DNA from: Eubacterium sp.
GTDB taxonomy: Bacteria; Bacillota; Clostridia; Peptostreptococcales; Anaerovoracaceae
Assembly (NCBI GenBank): GCA_017533915.1
Contig: JAFWHX010000004.1
Coordinates: 1-64,000, forward strand
Length of the DNA: 64,000 nt
Direction: 5' to 3'
In this document: positions 30,143-39,121 of the stretch, one piece after another
Numbering within the stretch: the first letter of the stretch is position 1
Layout: the number at the start of each line of letters is the position of its first letter
Program-made: the position numbers and the translations under genes
The notes under the pieces: model-generated
Database searches by the model: none
The model's input: the letters and a program-made list of their open reading frames with translations, nothing else
Told to the model about the DNA's origin: nothing

Positions 30143-31261
30143 ATGAAGAAATATGATTATCTGATCGTTGGCTCAGGACTGTATGGCGCAGTATTCGCCA
30201 GGCAGGCTCTTGACGCCGGCAAGAAAGTCCTTGTGATCGATAAACGCGATAATATCGCAGGAAATATATATACAGAAGAGATCGAAGGCATTCATGTTCA
30301 TAAGTACGGCGCTCACATCTTCCATACTAATAACAGGAACGTATGGGAGTATGTACAGAGATTTGCTGAGTTCAACAGATTCACGAATTCACCGGTCGCA
30401 AATTACAAGGGAGAGATTTATTCTCTTCCTTTTAACATGTACACATTTAACAAGATGTGGGGAGTCGTTACTCCAGAGGAAGCTGAAGCGAAGATAAAGG
30501 AACAGGTAGCCGAAGCCGGCATCAAAGAGCCGAAGAATCTTGAGGAACAGGCAATATCTCTTGTCGGCACTGATATCTATGAGAAGCTTATCAAAGGCTA
30601 TACCCAGAAGCAGTGGGGAAGAGAGTGCAAAGATCTGCCTGCTTTCATCATCAAAAGACTTCCTGTTCGCTTAACATACGATAACAACTATTTCAATGCT
30701 CTTTATCAGGGTATTCCGATCGGCGGATATACCAGAATGGTGGAGAGCATGCTCGAAGGCGCAGACGTTATACTGGGCGTTGACTATTTGGAAGACAGAG
30801 AGTCATGGAATGCCCGCGCCGACAAAGTCGTATACACCGGGCCGATTGATGCGTACTTTGATTATAAACTGGGTGCCCTCGAATACAGATCCGTGAGGTT
30901 CGAGACTGAAGTGCTGGACAAGCCTAATTTCCAGGGCAACGCAGCTGTAAACTACACAGATGCGGAAACTCCTTGGACAAGGATAATAGAACATAAGTGG
31001 TTTGAGTTTGGTAAAGATGAGCTGGGTGAAGACATCCCAAAGAGCGTGATCAGCCGTGAGTACAGCTCAGAATGGAAACAGGGAGATGAGCCGTATTACC
31101 CGGTAAACGATGAAAGGAACGGCACACTATACGAGAAATACAGAGAGCTTGCTGAAAAAGAAGATGTCATTTTCGGAGGAAGACTCGGAGAATACAGATA
31201 TTACGATATGGATCAGGTAATACAGGCGGCACTTGATAAAGCGGCAGAAAGGGCGCTCTAG
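30143..31261 (+). CDS. glf: UDP-galactopyranose mutase
   Basis: This flavoenzyme of 372 residues converts UDP-galactopyranose to UDP-galactofuranose. The FAD-binding start DYLIVGSGLYGAVFARQA and the family segments GNIYTEEIEGIHVHKYGAHI, FHTNNRNVWEYV and LPFNMYTFN are complete. The C-terminal GGRLGEYRYYDMDQVI is standard. It lies 22 bases after GT2 and two bases before the symporter gene. It implies a galactofuranose-containing surface glycan or glycolipid. Confidence 0.95.
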   Translation: MKKYDYLIVGSGLYGAVFARQALDAGKKVLVIDKRDNIAGNIYTEEIEGIHVHKYGAHIFHTNNRNVWEYVQRFAEFNRFTNSPVANYKGEIYSLPFNMYTFNKMWGVVTPEEAEAKIKEQVAEAGIKEPKNLEEQAISLVGTDIYEKLIKGYTQKQWGRECKDLPAFIIKRLPVRLTYDNNYFNALYQGIPIGGYTRMVESMLEGADVILGVDYLEDRESWNARADKVVYTGPIDAYFDYKLGALEYRSVRFETEVLDKPNFQGNAAVNYTDAETPWTRIIEHKWFEFGKDELGEDIPKSVISREYSSEWKQGDEPYYPVNDERNGTLYEKYRELAEKEDVIFGGRLGEYRYYDMDQVIQAALDKAAERAL

Positions 31262-31263
31262 CT

Positions 31264-32673
31264 ATGAAACAAGTCTCATTAGGCACTAAGTGGATATTCG
31301 CAATCGGTCAGCTCGGCTGGTCGCTTCTGTCAGGAATAATCGCCAATCTTCTTGTTAATTTTTATCTTCCGGATTCGACCGGAGATGGAGTTATCACATT
31401 TGTTACGAGTGCGACATTCATCGGACTTACAGTTATAGGCATTATCACAGCGTGCGGCAGGATCGTAGATGCGGTGACAGACCCGCTGATAGCAAATATG
31501 TCGGATAACTGCGCGAGCCCGCTCGGAAAGAGGATACCTTTCATGAGGTATTCTGCATTTCCTTTTGCTGCGGTGACTGTTCTGATATTCTGCTGCCCTG
31601 TAAGAGGTGAATCAACGTTGAATATCGTGTGGCTGGCAGTGACTATGGTCGCGTTCTATATCTGCATGACAGCTTACTGCACGCCGTATACGGCACTTAT
31701 TCCTGTGCTTGGGAAAAGTCAGAAAGACAGGATGGATATCTCTACATACATCGCGCTTACTTATATCCTGGGAACAGGCATAGCGTTCGGCGGAAAGATG
31801 ATATGGGAGGCCGTGTATGCTTCGACCGGACTGGATTATTACGTCTGCGCAAGACTGACACTTACGGTCCTCGCGCTTATAGCTCTCGTATGCATGCTGC
31901 TCCCGGCGTTCCTGATAAACGAAAAAGATTTTGATGATACGCCTCCTGTAAAGGAGAACGCGTTCAAGTCACTTCTGGAAACATTCGCGAATGAGCACTT
32001 CAGAGTATTTGTGCTCTCTGACATAATCTACTGGATCGGCATCACTATGTTCAATACCGGATTCATATATTACGTAGAGGTACTGCTGAAGCTGGACAAC
32101 TATATGGTGCTGTTCATTTTCATGACGTTCGTCACATTCGTATGCTATCCGATAGTGAATCTCCTTTCTCGTAAAGCTGGAAAGAAGAGCCTGCTTATCT
32201 GGGGATTCGGGTTGTTCGCCGTAGCGTTCCTGGTGTCGGCCTTTGCGGGCATGTTGCCTTTTATCCCGAATCTTATCTACGGCTTTGTAATATGTGTTCT
32301 TGTAGGTGTTCCGCTTTCGGTGCTTGGCGTCATACCGCAGGCTATAGTCGCTGATATCGCGGAAAGCGACTGCATAGAGACAGGCCAGAACAGAGATGCG
32401 ATGTTCTATGCGGCGCGTACTTTCGCGTTCAAGATGGGACAGTCGATCGCCATGATCATATTCACGTCACTTGCCGTAGTCGGACAGTACACAGAGACGA
32501 CGGAAACAGGGGAGACTTTGATCAGAAACACAGGCGCTGGATACAGGATCAGCCTTATCATCGCGATGGTGCTCTGCATAGCGGCGATGATCATAATCAA
32601 ATTCTACAGAGAAGATACTGTCATGGGCATAATCAATAAAGACCATGAGAGAAGGGAAAAGCAGGATGATTGA
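31264..32673 (+). CDS. GPH-family sugar:cation symporter
   Basis: This 469-residue protein has about twelve transmembrane helices. The family segments TDPLIANMSDNCASPLGKRI (after DAV) and RIPFM are close to the MelB-type DPxxGxxxDxxxxxxGRRRP pattern. Family members import glycosides, disaccharides or uronides with H+ or Na+. Its stop codon overlaps the start of the GH36 gene by eight bases. This points to uptake of an alpha-galactoside-like substrate cleaved inside the cell. Confidence 0.9.
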   Translation: MKQVSLGTKWIFAIGQLGWSLLSGIIANLLVNFYLPDSTGDGVITFVTSATFIGLTVIGIITACGRIVDAVTDPLIANMSDNCASPLGKRIPFMRYSAFPFAAVTVLIFCCPVRGESTLNIVWLAVTMVAFYICMTAYCTPYTALIPVLGKSQKDRMDISTYIALTYILGTGIAFGGKMIWEAVYASTGLDYYVCARLTLTVLALIALVCMLLPAFLINEKDFDDTPPVKENAFKSLLETFANEHFRVFVLSDIIYWIGITMFNTGFIYYVEVLLKLDNYMVLFIFMTFVTFVCYPIVNLLSRKAGKKSLLIWGFGLFAVAFLVSAFAGMLPFIPNLIYGFVICVLVGVPLSVLGVIPQAIVADIAESDCIETGQNRDAMFYAARTFAFKMGQSIAMIIFTSLAVVGQYTETTETGETLIRNTGAGYRISLIIAMVLCIAAMIIIKFYREDTVMGIINKDHERREKQDD

Positions 32674-34273
32674 GCTCATCTACGAGGTGGACGGAAAGCG
32701 AGTTGATACGCTGTCGTCAGACGATAATATGATCCTGAAGTCACGGTATTCCAGGGGACGCAGGTACGTCACGGTCACCGCCGTCAACAAAATCAAGCTG
32801 GTTCGCGCTACAGATGAAGTACCTAAGGATTTTTATAAAGATGACCTTATCATGGCGAACGGATATCAGTCCTGGACAGAGACAAAAGAATTCACCAGAC
32901 ATGAGTATATCAACGACCTGAGCCGTCTCCCGCAGTTCCTGATAAAGGATTATCATCTCACATCATATGGATCACAGGCATTCTGGGCTCTCGACAAACA
33001 TGTCCATGTCGGTTTTGATTTTTCATACATCAAAGGCCGCAAGCCGCTGTTCATCGGAAGCTACAATTTCCGCTATGCATATCTCCAGATCAAATTCAGA
33101 GAAAGAGCTAACATGATCGTGCTTGAAAGCGACGTGGACGGGAGAGTTCTGGAGCCGGGCGAGGAATTCACACTGTTCGATTATGTGATGAGCGAGAACG
33201 GTGATGAGTACTTCAGGCATTTCTCGCCGATATCGAAAGAAAAACTGATAGGCTATTCATCCTGGTATAACCATTACCAGAACATAAATGAAGAAATAAT
33301 CGATACGGCTCTATGGAGTCTCGACGACAGATTCCAGCTGTTCCAGATAGATGACGGATTCGAGACTTATGTCGGAGACTGGTTTGATGTTGATAAAACA
33401 AAGTTCCCCGACGGTCTTGAACCAGTGATCAATAAGATACACAAGAAGGGATTGAAGGCAGGGCTCTGGCTCGCTCCGCTAGTTGCCGAGAAAGACTCTG
33501 TTCTGGCACAAGAACATCCTGACTGGATAGCTCATGACTCAGAAGGAAATGTGATATACGCCGGAAATAACTGGAGCCACTTCAGCCCGCTTGATTTGAG
33601 CAAGCCTGAAGTCGTACAGTATATCAAAGATACATTCCGCCATTACTGTGACATTGGAGTCGATTTCTTCAAGCTTGACTTCCTGTATGCTGTAAATCTG
33701 GCGCCTCTTCCGGGAAAGACAAGATGTGAGACATCGGAATACGCGTATCAGCTGATAAGAGAGTGTCTAGGAGATAAGCTAGTTCTGGGATGCGGATGTA
33801 CTCTTTCAAATGCATTCTCGAGATTTGACTATGTCCGTATCGGTACGGATGTCTCACTGATATTTGACGATTGGCCGCAGGCGAGATTGCTTCATCCTGA
33901 AAGGGTGTCAACAAAGCATACGATCCAGAATACTATCTACAGGAGCTGTCTGGATGGAAATATGTTCCTGAATGATCCGGATGTATTTCTCATGCGTGAT
34001 GACAATATGAAGATGTCATTCGCACAGCGCGCGGCGCTGACAACTATAAACGCGTTATTTGGCTCGCTTCTTATGACATCTGATAATATTGCGGAATACA
34101 ATGAGCCGAAAAGAGCGGTACTCGAGCATGCTCTGGATCTTTTCAAGAACGGCAAGGTACTGTCATACAGCAGAAGAGGAAAGTTTATCGACATTGAATA
34201 TATATGCCACGGCATTATGCAGAAATTCACTTATGATACAGAAAAGGGCGTCATCACCGATAAAGTAAAATGA
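32666..34273 (+). CDS. GH36-type alpha-galactosidase-like enzyme
   Basis: This 535-residue protein has the GH36/GH-D active-site barrel: FQIDDGFETYVGDWF, GLKAGLWLAPLVAE, VDFFKLDFLYA (nucleophile Asp about 338) and RIGTDVS (acid/base Asp). It is shorter than classic GH36 enzymes (over 700), with a reduced N-terminal beta-domain, resembling compact archaeal-type members. No signal peptide, so cytoplasmic. ATG 32666 follows GGGAAAAGCAGG and overlaps the symporter stop codon. Alpha-galactosidase is the best guess; N-acetylgalactosaminidase or a related activity is possible. Confidence 0.85.
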   Translation: MIELIYEVDGKRVDTLSSDDNMILKSRYSRGRRYVTVTAVNKIKLVRATDEVPKDFYKDDLIMANGYQSWTETKEFTRHEYINDLSRLPQFLIKDYHLTSYGSQAFWALDKHVHVGFDFSYIKGRKPLFIGSYNFRYAYLQIKFRERANMIVLESDVDGRVLEPGEEFTLFDYVMSENGDEYFRHFSPISKEKLIGYSSWYNHYQNINEEIIDTALWSLDDRFQLFQIDDGFETYVGDWFDVDKTKFPDGLEPVINKIHKKGLKAGLWLAPLVAEKDSVLAQEHPDWIAHDSEGNVIYAGNNWSHFSPLDLSKPEVVQYIKDTFRHYCDIGVDFFKLDFLYAVNLAPLPGKTRCETSEYAYQLIRECLGDKLVLGCGCTLSNAFSRFDYVRIGTDVSLIFDDWPQARLLHPERVSTKHTIQNTIYRSCLDGNMFLNDPDVFLMRDDNMKMSFAQRAALTTINALFGSLLMTSDNIAEYNEPKRAVLEHALDLFKNGKVLSYSRRGKFIDIEYICHGIMQKFTYDTEKGVITDKVK

Positions 34274-34295
34274 TCATAGGGGAGATGGTCCGGAA

Positions 34296-35333
34296 ATGAA
34301 GCAATTCGATGGATTCATGAAAGGAGTCGATCTTGGCGGCTGGATATCACAGTTTTCAGAATTCAGTAAAAGCCATTTCGATACTTTCATAACTGAGGAT
34401 GATATAAAGAATATCGCAGAACTGGGCTTTGATCATTTGAGAGTCCCTGTGGACTATAATGTGCTTCAGGACGAAGACGGCGCGACAAGAGAAGAAGGAT
34501 TCGGATATCTTGAGAAATGCCGTGAATGGTGTGAGACTCATGGATTGAATATGATCATAGACCTGCACGAATGCTACGGCTATTCCTTTGATCCATTAAA
34601 GGACATGGACAGAAGGACATTCTTCTATGATCAGGAACTGCAGAGAAGATTCCTGGATCTATGGAACGTTATTGCGGAGCGCTTTAAAGCATGGCCGGAA
34701 CAGGTGGCATTCGAGCCTCTTAATGAAGTAGTGCTGTTCGATGTCCGTGACGCTTGGAATGATCTTACGTCGAGATACGTCAAGGCGATTCGGACCATTG
34801 CACCTGACAGCTTTATCGTGATCGGCGGCGTTTGCTACAATAATGTCAATACTGTGCAGTATATCGACGTTCCGCTTGATGACAGGATCATATATAATTT
34901 TCACTGCTACGACCCTCACGTATTCACACATCAGGGCGCTTACTGGGTCGAGGGCATGCCGGCAGATTTCAGGATAGGATATCCGGAGACGCTTGGGACA
35001 TACCTCAGCGCACAGAAAAGCACGGGATGTGTGCTTGATGATACGTATGACCTTCCGCAGGATAAAGAAGCCGGGGAATGGTTCTTCGAGGAGATCTTTG
35101 CTCCTGCGATAAAGAAGGCTGAACAGGATGGAGTTCCGCTGTACTGCGGAGAGTATGGCGTAATAGATCTTGCAGATAATCAGGACAAGCTGAGATGGCT
35201 GAAAGACATACACAGCGCATTCAGGAAATACGGCATCGGCCATGCTCTATGGAACTATAAAGAAAAAGATTTCGGATTCTGCGATGAGAGATTCGCGGAG
35301 ATTCGTGAGCAATTCAAGGAGATCATAAAGTGA
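34296..35333 (+). CDS. GH5-type cytoplasmic glycoside hydrolase
   Basis: This 345-residue (beta/alpha)8 enzyme begins FMKGVDLGGWISQFSEF and contains LRVPVDYNV. FEPLNEVV holds the acid/base Glu (about 143) and YCGEYGVID the nucleophile Glu (about 285), both typical of GH5. There is no signal peptide or binding module, so it should act on imported oligosaccharides. It lies 22 bases after the GH36 gene and overlaps the esterase start. Mannosidase- or glucanase-type action fits, but the subfamily cannot be read safely. Confidence 0.88.
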   Translation: MKQFDGFMKGVDLGGWISQFSEFSKSHFDTFITEDDIKNIAELGFDHLRVPVDYNVLQDEDGATREEGFGYLEKCREWCETHGLNMIIDLHECYGYSFDPLKDMDRRTFFYDQELQRRFLDLWNVIAERFKAWPEQVAFEPLNEVVLFDVRDAWNDLTSRYVKAIRTIAPDSFIVIGGVCYNNVNTVQYIDVPLDDRIIYNFHCYDPHVFTHQGAYWVEGMPADFRIGYPETLGTYLSAQKSTGCVLDDTYDLPQDKEAGEWFFEEIFAPAIKKAEQDGVPLYCGEYGVIDLADNQDKLRWLKDIHSAFRKYGIGHALWNYKEKDFGFCDERFAEIREQFKEIIK

Positions 35334-36088
35334 AAGAGTTTTATATCGATAATGACGGGTCGAAGATGCATGCCAAGCTGGACATGCCGGAAAACTATAC
35401 GGCAGGGGAGAAATGTCCTCTGGCGCTTGTTATACATGGTCTTACAGGTCATATGGAAGAGACTCATATCAAAGCAGCCGCCAGAACGTTCAATGAAGTT
35501 GGTATGGCTTCTCTCAGAGTCGAGATGTTCGGACATGGAATGAGTGAGGGCGATTTTGAACAGCACAATCTGTTCAAATGGCTGAATGGCGTGATGGCAG
35601 CCATGAATTATATCCGCGGTCTTGACTTTGTTACTGATCTGTACGTGTGCGGACACTCACAGGGCGGGCTCACTGCTTTGCTCACGGCTGGTATGTACCC
35701 CGATGTCTTTGATGCCGCGATCCTCCTTTCGCCGGCTTCAGGAATACCAGAGCTAGCGAGAAAGGGACAGCTCTTCAAAGAGGGCTTTGATCCATGCGCT
35801 ATTCCGGACTATATATTCGTTTCGGATACTGAGAAAGTCACGGCAGATTATATAAGAGCAATGCAGCTGATCGACGAAGATGATGCTGTCAGGAGATATA
35901 AAAAGCCCGTCCTCATCGTACATGGCGATGAAGACGAGGCACTTCCGGTATCGGGCTCAGAAAGACTTGCCGGTCTGTATGAAGATGCAAGACTTGTTGT
36001 TATAAAAGGAGACGATCACTGTTATAACTATCATCTGGATCAGGTAACAGCGGCGATGCACGATTTCCTTGTAAGTATCAGAAGCTGA
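35330..36088 (+). CDS. Alpha/beta hydrolase, cinnamoyl- or acetyl-esterase-like
   Basis: This 252-residue protein has the alpha/beta hydrolase fold: oxyanion strand ALVIHGLTGHMEETH, nucleophile elbow CGHSQGG (about 112), acid Asp in VHGDEDEALP and catalytic His in GDDHCYNYH. The pattern is that of intracellular feruloyl or acetyl esterases. It starts at GTG 35330, overlapping the GH5 stop codon (GTGA), and its end overlaps the convergent GH1 gene by 11 bases. It probably removes ester groups from the imported glycan. Confidence 0.87.
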   Translation: MKEFYIDNDGSKMHAKLDMPENYTAGEKCPLALVIHGLTGHMEETHIKAAARTFNEVGMASLRVEMFGHGMSEGDFEQHNLFKWLNGVMAAMNYIRGLDFVTDLYVCGHSQGGLTALLTAGMYPDVFDAAILLSPASGIPELARKGQLFKEGFDPCAIPDYIFVSDTEKVTADYIRAMQLIDEDDAVRRYKKPVLIVHGDEDEALPVSGSERLAGLYEDARLVVIKGDDHCYNYHLDQVTAAMHDFLVSIRS

Positions 36089-37415
36089 GATCCTCTCCGT
36101 TCGTTTCTATGACTTTCTTATACCAGTAGAATGAGTCTTTCGGTATACGCTCTTCTGTGAGATAATTTATGTAAGTCAGTCCGAAGCGCTTTGAAAGTCC
36201 GAATGCCCACTCGAAATTGTCAAGAAGAGACCAGACCATATATCCCAGCACAGGGCAGCCTTCATCGGCTGCTCTTTTTAGTCCGCTGATATACCACTTC
36301 AGATACTGTATTCTCTGAGGATCATGGACATGACCGTCATCCATGACGAAGTCGACATTAGCAAAGCCGTTTTCTGTTATCATGACAGGTGTCTTATACC
36401 TTTCATAGATGAATTTGACACCCCAGTATAAAGCATCAGGGGTGATAGGCCATCCCATGTCGGTTCTCGGGATCCCCGGCCAGTAATATGACATCGTTCC
36501 ATCAGGACCATCGTTATAGTTATTAGCCGCATAACAGTTCCATCCAATGAAATCAAGAGGATTATGGATAAGGTCTATTTCATCATCAGAGAGCATGCTC
36601 ATTAGAGCGGGGTGCCCAGTGCCTTTCATTATTGGATCGAGCCACCAGTTGAGATGATAGTGAACTATCTCTTCTTTGAATGTTTTATTTTTTGCCTTTT
36701 CAACGTCTTCAATGCTGTCTGAGTCAGGCATATAAAGCATACTGTCAGTGGCTATTCCGATCTTTGGGGAAAGCTTTGCGTTCTCGCGTATTATCTTTGC
36801 TGCCTTACCATGAGCAAGAAGCACATTCCTTGTTGTTTTCAGAACTATCTCATGTTCTTCGTCAGAACCTGATTCGGCTTTGATATATGGCGGGTGTGTG
36901 CCGTGAAGATATCCCTCGCCGATGAATGAAGTAGGCTCATTGAAAGGCATCCAGTATGACACTTTGTCGGAAAGAGCCTGCACTACGACTTTAGCGAATT
37001 CTGCAAAATCATCACTTATAGATTTCCCGAGCCATCCGCCTTTCTCATATGCCCACATTGGCAGATCCCAGTGATATAAAGTGCAGAGTGGTGTAATCCC
37101 TGCTTCTGTAAGGTCAGTTACAAGATCTTTGTAGAAATTCAAGCCTTTTTCGTTTATTCTGCCTTCTGAAGGTATTATTCTTGGCCAGCTTACTGAGAAG
37201 CGGTATGCCTTAATGCCAAGCTTCTTCATAAGCTCTATATCTTCTTTTGATCTGTGATAGTGATCACACGCAATATTGCCGGTATCGCCATGATCTACAT
37301 GACCTGGCGAAAGCACGTCCCAGAATCCCAGACCTTTACCGTCCTCGTCATATGCTCCCTCGATCTGATACGCAGCGGTAGCTGCTCCCCATAAGAAATC
37401 ATCTGAAAATGTCAT
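36078..37415 (-). CDS. GH1 beta-glucosidase
   Basis: This 445-residue GH1 enzyme begins MTFSDDFLWGAATAAYQIEG. It has the acid/base Glu in FNEPTSF and the nucleophile Glu in VMITENGFA. The aglycone loop reads SLLDNFEWAFGLSKRFGLTY. EW at this place, instead of the Ser-x-x-Asn/Lys-Tyr phosphate pocket, points to a non-phosphorylated beta-glucoside or galactoside substrate. The ATG at 37415 has GGAGGT nine bases before it; an upstream ATG at 37439 is less likely. It is divergent from the sugar ABC importer across a shared operator region. Confidence 0.93.
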   Translation of the reverse strand: MTFSDDFLWGAATAAYQIEGAYDEDGKGLGFWDVLSPGHVDHGDTGNIACDHYHRSKEDIELMKKLGIKAYRFSVSWPRIIPSEGRINEKGLNFYKDLVTDLTEAGITPLCTLYHWDLPMWAYEKGGWLGKSISDDFAEFAKVVVQALSDKVSYWMPFNEPTSFIGEGYLHGTHPPYIKAESGSDEEHEIVLKTTRNVLLAHGKAAKIIRENAKLSPKIGIATDSMLYMPDSDSIEDVEKAKNKTFKEEIVHYHLNWWLDPIMKGTGHPALMSMLSDDEIDLIHNPLDFIGWNCYAANNYNDGPDGTMSYYWPGIPRTDMGWPITPDALYWGVKFIYERYKTPVMITENGFANVDFVMDDGHVHDPQRIQYLKWYISGLKRAADEGCPVLGYMVWSLLDNFEWAFGLSKRFGLTYINYLTEERIPKDSFYWYKKVIETNGEDLSF

Positions 37416-37489
37416 GTCTGTTACCTCCATATTTATCAATAATTATACTACCTGGATAAGTGTAATCAACAAAAGATATAAACGGATAT

Positions 37490-37528
37490 CGAAATGTTTC
37501 GAAAACATGTTTCGAAACAGTCCGAAAA
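37490..37528. promoter_or_regulatory. Operator cluster with TTTCGAAA palindromes
   Basis: TTTCGAAA occurs at 37497-37504 and 37510-37517. CGAAA half-sites also lie at about 37490 and 37523, giving four CGAAA steps at 10, 13 and 10 bases. The cluster lies between the GH1 gene and the importer, where a LacI-family regulator would bind. No such regulator is encoded in the window. Confidence 0.6.
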
Positions 37529-37551
37529 AGTTGAAAAACAGTCAGAATAAA

Positions 37552-37581
37552 TTGACAATTACAGCCCTTGATGGGTATAAT
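37552..37581 (+). promoter_or_regulatory. Promoter of the sugar ABC importer operon
   Basis: TTGACA (37552-37557) and TATAAT (37576-37581) are separated by 18 bases. The start codon of the binding protein is 138 bases downstream, which leaves a long leader. Confidence 0.78.
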
Positions 37582-37594
37582 AATAGTACTTATA

Positions 37595-37681
37595 AGCGGT
37601 ATATTTCATGCTCTGCGTGAAACGATGCAAAGGAGAACAGTAGCCACTTCTCTTGATGCTCATGAAACGACGAGCACCGCT
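37595..37681 (+). promoter_or_regulatory. Leader RNA with nested pairing
   Basis: AGCGGT (37595-37600) pairs with ACCGCT (37676-37681), and TGCTC (37657-37661) pairs with GAGCA (37672-37676) as an alternative overlapping fold. Two ATG-like triplets and an AGGAG are present, but no clear leader peptide. An attenuator is possible. Confidence 0.3.
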
Positions 37682-37719
37682 TTCACTATTGTTTTAAGTA
37701 TTGACTAGGAGGAAAAGAA

Positions 37720-39003
37720 ATGAAAAAGAACAACATTAAGAAAATGTTGGTAGTCCTGCTCGCACTCGTAATGGTGATCGGACTTGCAGCATGCGGTGGA
37801 AAAGGTTCCGGCGGCTCTGCAGGTAAGGGAGATGGCAAATCAATAACACTGTTCAACTCCAAGAACGAGATTCAGGAAGACTTTGAAGAGCTGGCTAAGG
37901 TTTATGAGGAGCAGAAGGGTGTTCACATCGATGTTTACTATTCTCAGGATACAGTAGCTGCACACCTTGGAACAAAGTATGCATCAAAATCTCCTTATAC
38001 CATCAACATGGTAGACTCTAAGGATGTTTATGGTAACCTCGGACAGCAGTATGCTGCTGACCTTTCAGATGCTTCATGGGTAGGCGATACTGATTATGCT
38101 ATCACTGTTGATAACAAAGTTCTCGGTTTCCCGGTATGCTTCGAAGCAAGAGGTATCCTGTACAACACACAGGCTATCAAATCTACACTTGGTAAGGATT
38201 TTGATCCTGAATCTATCAAGACTCTTGATGACTTCAAAGCTTATCTTGAAGATCTGAAGAAAGCTGGTATGGAAACTCCTACAGCTATCCTTTCACCAGA
38301 CTGGTCACTTGCTGCTCACTATCTTGGGCAGGTAGTAGACGAGAGAGATGATGTTGATGGATTCGTTGCTGATCTCAAGGCTGGTAATGTAGACCTGATG
38401 AAGGACGAGAAGTTCAACGCTATCATGGACCTCTTTGATGTTCTGAAAGAATACAATATGTTCAAAGCAAACGCTGCTAACTCTGAGGATGAGCTCGTAC
38501 ACCAGGCTCTGTCTGAGGGCAAGGATGCATTCCAGTTCGGCGGATGCTGGGAATGGAATGACCTTCTGACATATGACTACAATGGACCTGTAGGCATCAT
38601 GCCTCTGCCACTGAACATGGAAGATGACTTCACAGGAAAGATCGATGGATCAGGTTCTAAGTTCTTCTATGTTGATGCAAGTGAATACACATCAGCAGAA
38701 GACCAGCAGGCTGGTAAAGACTTCCTTGAATGGCTTGCTACATCTGATGAAGGTAAAGAATTCGTATCCGGAACATGCGGAATGGTTTCACCTTTCAAGA
38801 GCAACACTGTTGAATGCACAAACGATATCGGTGCTGTTGTTAAGCAGTTTGTAGATGAAGGAAGAACATTCCCTGACTACACAGGATTCCCTGATGACCA
38901 CTATTCAAAGATGGGTATCGAGATGCAGAAGTACCTCGGCGACCAGTGCACTCGTGAAGAGCTTGCTAAGGCTTATGAGGATTACTGGAAAGCTCAGGCA
39001 TAA
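37720..39003 (+). CDS. Sugar ABC transporter substrate-binding lipoprotein
   Basis: This 427-residue family 1 solute-binding protein has a lipoprotein signal (MKKNNIKK, hydrophobic core, lipobox LAAC with Cys25), then a Gly/Ser/Lys-rich linker. The mature domain shows ITLFNSKNEIQEDFEELAK and KVLGFPVCFEARGILYNTQA, the hinge and sugar-pocket parts of MalE/MsmE-like proteins. AGGAGG precedes the ATG. It captures oligosaccharide outside the membrane for the two permeases that follow. GH32 and fructokinase nearby suggest sucrose or short fructans. Confidence 0.92.
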   Translation: MKKNNIKKMLVVLLALVMVIGLAACGGKGSGGSAGKGDGKSITLFNSKNEIQEDFEELAKVYEEQKGVHIDVYYSQDTVAAHLGTKYASKSPYTINMVDSKDVYGNLGQQYAADLSDASWVGDTDYAITVDNKVLGFPVCFEARGILYNTQAIKSTLGKDFDPESIKTLDDFKAYLEDLKKAGMETPTAILSPDWSLAAHYLGQVVDERDDVDGFVADLKAGNVDLMKDEKFNAIMDLFDVLKEYNMFKANAANSEDELVHQALSEGKDAFQFGGCWEWNDLLTYDYNGPVGIMPLPLNMEDDFTGKIDGSGSKFFYVDASEYTSAEDQQAGKDFLEWLATSDEGKEFVSGTCGMVSPFKSNTVECTNDIGAVVKQFVDEGRTFPDYTGFPDDHYSKMGIEMQKYLGDQCTREELAKAYEDYWKAQA

Positions 39004-39121
39004 GATCAGGTAATTCGTACTACTGATTCTGAAATTATTATAGGTAAGAGGCATGTCCGGTAGGGCAGCCTCTTGCCGTACATAATAAATGATTTCAGAT
39101 ATATGTTTATAAGGGGACAAA

